Shown here piece by piece: positions 1 to 5,602 of a DNA stretch of 9,587 nucleotides. The notes beneath the pieces are model-generated. The model saw only the letters and a program-made list of their open reading frames with translations. It ran no database searches and had not been told where the DNA came from. Origin of the DNA: a bacterium (lineage in GTDB: Bacteria > Krumholzibacteriota > Krumholzibacteriia > LZORAL124-64-63). The first letter of the stretch is position 1. Each line of letters starts with the position of its first letter. Location of the stretch: the NCBI GenBank assembly GCA_030591105.1, contig JAUVBS010000048.1, forward strand, positions 1 through 9,587. The letters are read 5' to 3'. Position numbers and translations under genes: made by a program.

Positions 1-335
1 CTCGTGGTCGGCGTCGTGTCGCGCGGCGTTCCCTTCCAGCCGGGAATAACGTGGCGCGTGATGTCCCGGCCGATCTGATCCTGGATGACCCTCACCCGTG
101 AGAGCGGGAACGCCTTGACCGAGCCGTCGGGCCGCGTCACGCGCAAGGCGTTGCTCTCGGCCAGCAACTCGACGGTGACGTTGTAGTACTCCCAGCCGTC
201 GGTGGTCGTCACGATGACGTGTTCGTAAACCTGGGGTGTTTCGGGCACGACCAGCTTCGCTGCTGCAATCGGCGGTCCGTCGATCGCGCCCACGCACAGC
301 CCACAAGCGAGCATCAATAGCACAGTTTTATTCAT
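1..335 (-). CDS. Small secreted protein of unknown function, 3' end cut by window edge
   Basis: Reading from ATG at 335 on the minus strand, the frame stays open for 111 codons to the window edge, so the C-terminus is missing. The first 26 residues form a Sec signal peptide: MNK, a hydrophobic core around residues 5-18, and an AAA-K end that suits signal peptidase I cleavage after residue 26. Cys11 and Cys14 lie inside the core, but the context (LAC) is a poor lipobox and comes too early. The mature part is rich in short beta-type stretches (VYEHVIVTTTDGWEYYNV, then ALRVTRPDGSVKAFPLSRV), suggesting a small beta-barrel or SH3/Lsm-like sheet; this is inferred from residue pattern only. The ATG has no obvious Shine-Dalgarno, but a strong promoter lies about 50 bases upstream, which supports a real gene. 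I do not recognise the family. It probably acts outside the cytoplasm. Confidence 0.72.
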   Translation of the reverse strand, partial: MNKTVLLMLACGLCVGAIDGPPIAAAKLVVPETPQVYEHVIVTTTDGWEYYNVTVELLAESNALRVTRPDGSVKAFPLSRVRVIQDQIGRDITRHVIPGWKGTPRDTTPTT

Positions 336-382
336 AATTATGGATCAGGGGTGGGTTAAAACTATGTCGCCAACCAAATAGT

Positions 383-411
383 ATTATAACAAATTATCAG
401 ATGCCTGGCAA
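383..411 (-). promoter_or_regulatory. Near-consensus sigma70-type promoter for the leftward secreted-protein gene
   Basis: On the minus strand there is a -35 box TTGCCA (406-411, five of six consensus bases), a 17-base spacer, and a perfect -10 box TATAAT (383-388). The -10 box is preceded by TG and one base, which makes it an extended -10 element. Transcription would start near 376, giving a leader of about 40 bases before the ATG at 335. The box sits in an AT-rich island (about 330-400) in otherwise GC-rich DNA. The pattern is seen directly; its activity is inferred. Confidence 0.75.
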
Positions 412-494
412 TGCCCATCCGTCGCCGCAACCGGCCTTCCTTTCCCGAACCGGCGTAACGTGCTATTTTTGCGGCTCGATTCCGACTCTAGGGC

Positions 495-500
495 AGGAGG
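495..500 (+). promoter_or_regulatory. Shine-Dalgarno that fixes the hutU start at GTG 508
   Basis: AGGAGG at 495-500 is followed by seven bases and then GTG at 508-510. An in-frame GTG further upstream at 460 has no such site and would add 16 residues with no family counterpart (LFLRLDSDSRAGGRT). The site therefore decides in favour of the 508 start. Confidence 0.85.
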
Positions 501-507
501 ACGTACC

Positions 508-2562
508 GTGGGCCGCGACGTACCGCTCGAACAGCTCCAGGATCAGATCCGCACCGGTATCGGTGACACGCTGCCGCCGCCGCCGGACGAAGATCCCGGC
601 GTCAGCCACGCGCCGGCGCGTCCGATGCTATTGGACCGCTCGGAAAAAGAGCTGGCTCTACAGAACGCCCTGCGGTACATCCCAGCACATTTACACACGG
701 AGTTGGCACCGGAATTCGCCCACGAATTGGCGACCGACGGCCGCATCTACATGCGCCGCTACCGTCCGTCCTACCGCATGTTCGCCCGGCCGCTCGATCA
801 CTACCCGGCGCGCTGCCGACAAGCCGCTGCCATCATGCACATGATCCAGAACAACCTCGACCCGGCGGTCGCTCAGCACCCCTACGAATTGATCACCTAC
901 GGTGGCAACGGTACGGTATTTCAGAACTGGGCCCAGTATCTGCTCACCATGCGCTACCTGTCGGAAATGACCGAACAGCAGACGCTGGTGATGTACTCCG
1001 GTCACCCGCTGGGTTTGTTCCCCAGTCACCGCGACGCCCCGCGGGTGGTGGTGACCAACGGCATGGTGATCCCGAACTACAGCCGCGACGACGACTACAC
1101 ACGCGCAGCGGCGCTCGGCGTGACGATGTACGGCCAGATGACCGCTGGCAGCTACATGTACATCGGCCCGCAAGGTATCGTTCACGGCACGACGATCACG
1201 ATCCTCGGTGCTGGTCGCCTGTACCTCGGTAACAGCGGCAGTGGTGCAAACCCGCTCGCTGGTAAGGTCTACCTCAGCAGCGGTCTGGGCGGGATGAGCG
1301 GCGCTCAAGGTCGAGCAGCGGTGATCGCCGGCTGCATCGGCGTCATCGCCGAGATCAATCCGCAGGCGGCGCGCAAACGCTTGGCGCAGGGCTGGGTCGA
1401 TGAGCTGCACGATGATATCGAGAAACTGCTGCCGCGAATCGACCAAGCGAAACGCGCCAAGGAACCGGTCGCGCTGGCCTACCTCGGTAACGTGGTCGAC
1501 CTGTGGGAGCGGCTGGTCGACACCGACATCGCGATCGAACTGGGTAGCGATCAGACCAGCCTTCACATCCCGTACAGCGGCGGTTACTACCCCGTCGGGT
1601 TGTCGTACGACGAAGCGAACGAGATGATGGTTCGTGATCGGGACGGTTTCAAACAGCGCGTCGGTGAATCGCTGGTGCGGCACATCACTGCGATAGGCAA
1701 GATGACCGACCGCGGCACGTACTTCTGGGACTACGGCAATGCATTCTTGCTGGAGTGCAGCCGCGCCGGCGCGGATATCCGGAAGCCGGACGGCCGCTTC
1801 GTCTACCCGAGCTACGTCGAGAGTATCATGGGCCCGCTCTGTTTCGATTACGGCTTCGGTCCGTTCCGCTGGGTCTGTACCAGCGCCGATCCGCGCGATC
1901 TCGAGGCTACCGACCGCATCGCCGCCGAAGTCATCGAAGAGCTGGCGGCCGCGGCGCCTGGCGAGATACAGCGGCAATATCTCGACAATCTGCACTGGAT
2001 CCGCCAGGCCGGCGCCAACGATCTGGTGGTCGGCAGCCAAGCGCGGATCCTCTACAGCGATGAGCAAGGCCGGCGCCGGATCGCCGAAGCGTTCAACGAC
2101 GCGATCGCGCGCGGCGAGATCTCCGCGCCGGTGGTCCTGGGCCGCGATCACCACGACGTGTCCGGGACCGACAGCCCCTATCGCGAGACCGCCAACATCT
2201 ACGACGGATCGATGTTCTGCGCCGACATGGCGGTCCAGAACGTGATCGGCGACGGCTTCCGCGGCGCCACCTGGGTATCGCTGCACAACGGTGGTGGTGT
2301 CGGCTGGGGTGAAGTGATCAACGGCGGCTTCGGTCTGGTGCTCGACGGTAGCGACGACGCCGCACGGCGCCTGCACGCCGTACTGGCCTGGGACGTGAAC
2401 AACGGCGTCGCCCGCCGCGCCTGGGCGCGCAATCAAGGTGCCGAATTTGCGGCTCAGCAGGCCATGGAGCGCGAGCCGCGTCTGCAGGTGACACTGCCGA
2501 CACCGGCGCGACAGACGCTGATCGCCAAGGCGATTTCCGGCGCCTTTGGAGGTGACACATGA
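508..2562 (+). CDS. hutU: Urocanate hydratase (urocanase), long form
   Basis: Urocanase carries out the second step of histidine breakdown, converting urocanate to 4-imidazolone-5-propionate with tightly bound NAD+ as electrophile; it is cytoplasmic. The protein is 684 residues from GTG 508. Recognisable family blocks are YGGNG (131-135), SGLGGMSGAQ (258-267, in the NAD-binding region), GPFRWVC (451-457), HHDVSGTDSP (548-557) and LHNGGGVGWG (592-601). Bacterial HutU of the Pseudomonas type is about 557 residues. This one has extra N-terminal sequence and the block wording (WVCTSADP, HHDVSGTDSP) that I associate with the longer form also found in animals. Cys445 (GPLCFDYG) and Cys457 lie where the catalytic Cys region of the Pseudomonas enzyme maps, but I cannot say which is equivalent. 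No hutH, hutI or hutG lies in the window. The stop overlaps the thyX start (ATGA), so the two genes should share a transcript. Confidence 0.97.
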   Translation: MGRDVPLEQLQDQIRTGIGDTLPPPPDEDPGVSHAPARPMLLDRSEKELALQNALRYIPAHLHTELAPEFAHELATDGRIYMRRYRPSYRMFARPLDHYPARCRQAAAIMHMIQNNLDPAVAQHPYELITYGGNGTVFQNWAQYLLTMRYLSEMTEQQTLVMYSGHPLGLFPSHRDAPRVVVTNGMVIPNYSRDDDYTRAAALGVTMYGQMTAGSYMYIGPQGIVHGTTITILGAGRLYLGNSGSGANPLAGKVYLSSGLGGMSGAQGRAAVIAGCIGVIAEINPQAARKRLAQGWVDELHDDIEKLLPRIDQAKRAKEPVALAYLGNVVDLWERLVDTDIAIELGSDQTSLHIPYSGGYYPVGLSYDEANEMMVRDRDGFKQRVGESLVRHITAIGKMTDRGTYFWDYGNAFLLECSRAGADIRKPDGRFVYPSYVESIMGPLCFDYGFGPFRWVCTSADPRDLEATDRIAAEVIEELAAAAPGEIQRQYLDNLHWIRQAGANDLVVGSQARILYSDEQGRRRIAEAFNDAIARGEISAPVVLGRDHHDVSGTDSPYRETANIYDGSMFCADMAVQNVIGDGFRGATWVSLHNGGGVGWGEVINGGFGLVLDGSDDAARRLHAVLAWDVNNGVARRAWARNQGAEFAAQQAMEREPRLQVTLPTPARQTLIAKAISGAFGGDT
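2548..2555 (+). promoter_or_regulatory. Strong Shine-Dalgarno for thyX inside the end of hutU
   Basis: GGAGGTGA at 2548-2555 is an almost full-length anti-16S match and stands three bases before the ATG at 2559. It lies within the last codons of hutU. Together with the ATGA overlap it implies coupled translation, with thyX also able to recruit ribosomes by itself. Confidence 0.8.
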
Positions 2563-3497
2563 ACGAGAAGGCCGAACGACTGCAACGTATCCAAGTCACG
2601 GCTCTGGACGAGATCCTGGGCGAGACGCTGCCGGTTCTGGACGACGGCTTCGTCCGGGTGATCGACTACATGGGCAACGACGGGGCGGTCGTGCAAGCCG
2701 CCCGCGTATCCTATGGCGCGGGCACCAAGCAGGTCTCCGACGACCGCAGTCTGATCCGTTATCTCCTGCGCAACCGCCACACCACGCCGTTCGAGATGTG
2801 TGAACTGAAACTGCACGTCCGTGTGCCGATGGATGCTTGGCGACAGTGGATACGGCACCGTACCGCTTCAGTGAATGAGACGAGTACCCGCTATTCGATC
2901 GCTATCGACGCTGCCCAGCGTACGCCGCCAGCTAGCTGGCGTTTCCAGGCTGCCAGCAACAGACAAGGCAGCGAAGGCAGACTCGACGCAGCGGCCGGCG
3001 CGGAATTGACGCAGCAGGAACGCGAACTGCAGCAGCACGCCCGCACCGTATACCAGGAACGTCTCGAACGCGGTGTGGCACGCGAGCAGGCTCGCAAGGA
3101 CCTGCCGCTCTGCACCTACACCGAGGCGTACTGGAAGATGGACCTGCACAACTTGCTGCACTTCTTGGCCCTGCGCATGGACAGCCACGCCCAGCAGGAA
3201 ATCCGTGCCTACGCGACATTGATCGGCGAGCAGATCGTCGCGCGTTGGGTACCGCTGACCTGGGAAGCCTTCGACGACTACCGTCTCGGCGCCGTCGGGC
3301 TCTCGCGCCTCGAGACAGCCATCGCCGCCGCGCTCGGCGGCGGTGACCGCCAGAAGGCGCTCACGATCGCTCGCGACGCCGGCTGGCTCAAGCACGGTAA
3401 GAATGGTCTGTTACGAAACCGCGAACGCGACGAGACCGAAGCAAAGCTCACCCGTCTGAACCTCGCCATTCCCTGGCGCAGCGAGCCCGACGTTTGA
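2559..3497 (+). CDS. thyX: Flavin-dependent thymidylate synthase
   Basis: ThyX makes dTMP from dUMP, using methylene-tetrahydrofolate as carbon donor and FAD with NADPH as reductant. Unlike ThyA, it releases tetrahydrofolate and not dihydrofolate. The 312-residue protein carries the signature RHR-x7-S at residues 99-109 (RHRTASVNETS), the preceding HTTPFE block (74-79), and the dUMP-binding block LHNLLHFLALRMDSHAQ (196-212) with its conserved Arg206. The length is at the upper end for the family, with a C-terminal extension after about residue 245 (basic and charged, ending in SEPDV) and an insert around 125-175; both fit the longer proteobacterial-type ThyX. The start is the ATG that overlaps the hutU stop by four bases and has a strong Shine-Dalgarno. 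The 3' end faces the nuclease-like gene across 56 bases. A weak 5-pair inverted repeat (3523-3527 with 3537-3541) lies there without a T-tract, so no clear terminator is seen. Confidence 0.97.
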   Translation: MNEKAERLQRIQVTALDEILGETLPVLDDGFVRVIDYMGNDGAVVQAARVSYGAGTKQVSDDRSLIRYLLRNRHTTPFEMCELKLHVRVPMDAWRQWIRHRTASVNETSTRYSIAIDAAQRTPPASWRFQAASNRQGSEGRLDAAAGAELTQQERELQQHARTVYQERLERGVAREQARKDLPLCTYTEAYWKMDLHNLLHFLALRMDSHAQQEIRAYATLIGEQIVARWVPLTWEAFDDYRLGAVGLSRLETAIAAALGGGDRQKALTIARDAGWLKHGKNGLLRNRERDETEAKLTRLNLAIPWRSEPDV

Positions 3498-3553
3498 CCC
3501 GAATCGGGGCTGCGCGAGCTCCCGGCCAGCAAGAGCGGCCGACACGACCGGGG

Positions 3554-4486
3554 TCAGAGCTGCAACCGTACAACGACCGGCAAGTGATCACTGACCAGAT
3601 CCCCGTACAGCCCGGGGCTCAGATAGTCGTCGAGCGGGACCGTGACCGCCGTCGCAGCGGTGTCGGTAAACGCGGCGAACAGCGGCGCAGTGATCAGAAT
3701 GTGGTCCAGGTGGCTGGGCCACGACGGGAAAGACCAGTTGCCAGGCGGTCCCTCGGCGATGGCCAGGTCAGCGAATTGGTACCGGTCGTCAGCCGATAAG
3801 AAATTCCAGAATACGTTGTTGGCCTGGGCGTCGGTCAACTGGTCGTTCATGTCCCCTAGCACAATGACACGCTCACCGTCGAACTCCGTCTCGACGTAGC
3901 GTTGCAGCTCCAAACAGGCGTCGCGCCGCCGCATTTCCTCATCGTACGGGTCGTCGAGATCGATCACCCCGTCGCCGCAACACTTCAGGTGGTTGTTGAT
4001 GACCACCACCGGAATATCCCCATACCGGCACTCTAAGACCAGAGGTAAGCGCGGGAAGGGGCGATTGTCGTCGGGAATGTATTGGTACACCCCGCCCGGG
4101 GCCACGGTGACTTCTTCGGTATCCCACAAGATCGCCAGGTTCAGACTGAAGGATGCGCTACTGGCTCGGTACCCCTCCCAGTGCTCGAGACCGGCGAGGA
4201 CAGCTTCGAACTGGAACGAGCTTTCGATCTCCTGCAGAGCGACGACATCGGCGTCGATGGCCGTGATCGCATCGACGACGTAATGCACGGTTTCGTCGCC
4301 TTCGAGAGGAAAGTGTTTCAGATTCCTGGAAGCCACCTCGAACGTCGAGTCGGTACCGACGGCCGCGCCGAGAAACGGATTCTCCGGCTCGGTCTGCAAC
4401 GGATGTTGTTCGCTCTTCCCGCAGCCGAGAAGGCCGAGTCCCGTCAGTACGACCAGCAAGGTCAGGCGCTGTTGCGGCAAAGTCAC
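3554..4486 (-). CDS. Endonuclease/exonuclease/phosphatase-fold lipoprotein
   Basis: The protein has 310 residues from GTG at 4486, with a purine-rich AGAAAGAG stretch as modest ribosome site. Residues 8-22 form a lipoprotein signal ending in the lipobox LLGC (Cys22). Gly23 after the Cys gives no inner-membrane retention signal, so outer-membrane sorting is likely. The rest is a complete EEP (DNase I-like/AP endonuclease-like) domain: Asn55 (SRNL), Glu86 (LQEIE, metal ligand), His166 (NNHLK), Asp212 and Asn214 (GDMND), His259-x-Asp261-His262 (SHLDHI), and Asp300-His301 (SDHLP). All catalytic positions are present, so an active metal-dependent phosphodiesterase or nuclease is expected in the envelope; the substrate cannot be read from sequence. 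Four Cys in the mature domain (153, 169, 170, 191) could form disulfides in that oxidising compartment. It is third in a leftward series after the MFS and HEAT genes. Confidence 0.9.
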   Translation of the reverse strand: MTLPQQRLTLLVVLTGLGLLGCGKSEQHPLQTEPENPFLGAAVGTDSTFEVASRNLKHFPLEGDETVHYVVDAITAIDADVVALQEIESSFQFEAVLAGLEHWEGYRASSASFSLNLAILWDTEEVTVAPGGVYQYIPDDNRPFPRLPLVLECRYGDIPVVVINNHLKCCGDGVIDLDDPYDEEMRRRDACLELQRYVETEFDGERVIVLGDMNDQLTDAQANNVFWNFLSADDRYQFADLAIAEGPPGNWSFPSWPSHLDHILITAPLFAAFTDTAATAVTVPLDDYLSPGLYGDLVSDHLPVVVRLQL

Positions 4487-4548
4487 GGATTCACTCTTTC
4501 TCGCTTGGCTCGAGGGCAGTGCAACGCCGTCAGGAGCAGTATGCCCTT

Positions 4549-4597
4549 GTCGTCACGACGTAATAATGTGCATTTGAGACGGGAATGGCCAGTCCCG
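4549..4597 (-). promoter_or_regulatory. Two palindromes flanking a weak promoter-like site upstream of the EEP lipoprotein
   Basis: The 144-base gap between the HEAT and EEP genes holds a perfect 11-base odd palindrome GTCGTCACGAC (4549-4559) and an 18-base dyad at 4580-4597 with eight of nine pairs matched. Between and across them, the minus strand reads TGGCCA (4586-4591), 17 bases, then CATTAT (4563-4568), each matching four of six promoter consensus bases. The -35-like box sits inside the larger dyad, as an operator would. The dyads are seen; promoter and operator roles are inference and could be chance. Confidence 0.3.
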
Positions 4598-4630
4598 GAG
4601 CCGATGCGGTCCGGACACAGCAGTGGAAAA

Positions 4631-5473
4631 TCAGACGTCGTCGTGGTGCTGCAGACGTTTGTGCAGTTGCTGCGCTGCCACGTTGGCAGCGGCGTTACCG
4701 TGACGGGCGATGAAGTTGTCCGTGAATTCTCCTAGGGGCTGCCCGAGATCCCGCATCGCATCGATCATCGGCTCGACCGCCACGGTACCCATACTAGCGA
4801 GCTGCTGGATCGCCTGGTCGACGAGGTACTCCGACACGCCCGGAGTGCGCGCGATATCGATCAGAGCCCGCGCCGATTCTTCATCGCCGACCTTGGCCAG
4901 CGCGACCAGGGCCTGGTGCCGCACCGCGTCGACCTCGCGCTCACGGCGCGCGGCATCGCGCAGATCGGTCCTCGCTGCTGGATCCTGGAGCTGGCCGAGG
5001 GCCCAGGCAGCCTTGCCGCGCACACGAGCGTCGCGGTCACGGACCAAAGCCACACGCAACGGATCGCTGAAGTGAGGTTCGCCAAGCCGTCCCATGGCGT
5101 AGGCAACCTTGGTGCGCACCACCGGATCGGGATCGACTATTAGCGCTGTCGTGAGCGCTTCGCGCACCGCCGGCACGGCACTACCGGTCGCCAAGCCGAC
5201 GGCAGCGGCCGCGCGCTCGGCCGGATCGGACGACTGTAAACCGGCCAGGTTAGCACTCAACCGTGGGTTGAGTTCCACCAGGTCGACGGAAATCTCACCT
5301 CCGGACCCGGCGACCGTGGGACCGACCTCGGCCTCCTGATCGGCGACCGCGGTCGCGGTGATCCTCACGATCTCCGTACCCGGCGGCATTTTTTCCCAAC
5401 GGTCCAGCAGCCAGGCGCGTAGCCCGATCATCATGGCTATGGACACGACCAGAGCGGCGACGATGCGGATCAT
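4631..5473 (-). CDS. Membrane-anchored HEAT-repeat protein
   Basis: The protein has 280 residues from ATG at 5473, with AGGAGG (5484-5489) ten bases upstream. Residues 2-23 are a hydrophobic segment (IRIVAALVVSIAMMIGL...) acting as signal anchor or uncleaved signal; no clear cleavage site follows. A linker (about 30-68) with an acidic middle section precedes alpha-helical repeats of HEAT / PBS-lyase type from about residue 70 to 245. The clearest units have a DPxxxVR-K-A-A--LG pattern: 114-131 (DPDPVVRTKVAYAMGRLG), 146-163 (DRDARVRGKAAWALGQLQ) and 181-196. Such repeats are protein-binding scaffolds and have no catalysis of their own. I therefore infer a membrane-tethered adaptor, partner unknown. 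It lies between the MFS and EEP genes, and its leader can form a compact RNA structure (5496-5581). The C-terminus ends in a His-rich LQHHDDV. Confidence 0.87.
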   Translation of the reverse strand: MIRIVAALVVSIAMMIGLRAWLLDRWEKMPPGTEIVRITATAVADQEAEVGPTVAGSGGEISVDLVELNPRLSANLAGLQSSDPAERAAAAVGLATGSAVPAVREALTTALIVDPDPVVRTKVAYAMGRLGEPHFSDPLRVALVRDRDARVRGKAAWALGQLQDPAARTDLRDAARREREVDAVRHQALVALAKVGDEESARALIDIARTPGVSEYLVDQAIQQLASMGTVAVEPMIDAMRDLGQPLGEFTDNFIARHGNAAANVAAQQLHKRLQHHDDV

Positions 5474-5495
5474 GGTTTCTCAGCCTCCTGTTCGC

Positions 5496-5581
5496 ACGAC
5501 CACCCTCGATTATCGGCAGCGGTTCGTACGTCCTGAGCTTCGAGTCGCCGCGGAGCGCAATAGCCGCGGCGATGTGGTCGT
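5496..5581 (-). promoter_or_regulatory. Candidate three-way-junction leader RNA upstream of the HEAT gene
   Basis: The MFS-HEAT gap contains three nested, perfectly paired arms. P1 is 5496-5503 with 5574-5581 (8 pairs). P2 is 5545-5553 with 5564-5572 (9 pairs, loop of 10 bases). P3 is 5505-5509 with 5540-5544 (5 pairs, enclosing 30 bases). Linkers are one base at 5504, none between P3 and P2, and one base at 5573, so the three stems meet in a tight junction. Within P3, AGC (5518-5520) can also pair with GCT (5537-5539). Read leftward, the fold begins 21 bases after the MFS stop and ends six bases before the AGGAGG of the HEAT gene. No T-tract follows, which argues against a plain intrinsic terminator. 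The pairing is seen; transcription, folding and a regulatory or RNA-processing role are inferred. I do not recognise it as a known riboswitch or ncRNA. Confidence 0.5.
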
Positions 5582-5602
5582 CTGCAGGGCTTGGCCGGCG
5601 TT

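Noticed and set aside
460..507. An upstream in-frame GTG start for hutU
   Set aside because: No Shine-Dalgarno and no family-like sequence; GTG 508 has AGGAGG at ideal spacing.
401..844. A 147-codon plus-strand frame starting before hutU
   Set aside because: It overlaps hutU in another frame, has a composition rich in R, S, T and P typical of a shadow frame, and has no ribosome site.
691..2436. A 581-codon open frame on the minus strand, fully antisense to hutU
   Set aside because: The hutU frame is unmistakable, and long antisense frames are common opposite GC-rich genes with strong third-position bias. The product is a low-complexity run of V, A, R, D and G with no recognisable domain.
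3523..3541. A small inverted repeat (CGGCC/GGCCG) between thyX and the EEP gene as a bidirectional terminator
   Set aside because: Only five pairs, a nine-base loop and no T-tract on either strand; expected by chance at this GC content.
5545..5572. Reading the 9-pair hairpin between MFS and HEAT simply as a rho-independent terminator
   Set aside because: No T-run follows on either strand, and its arms fit into a larger nested fold with two other stems.
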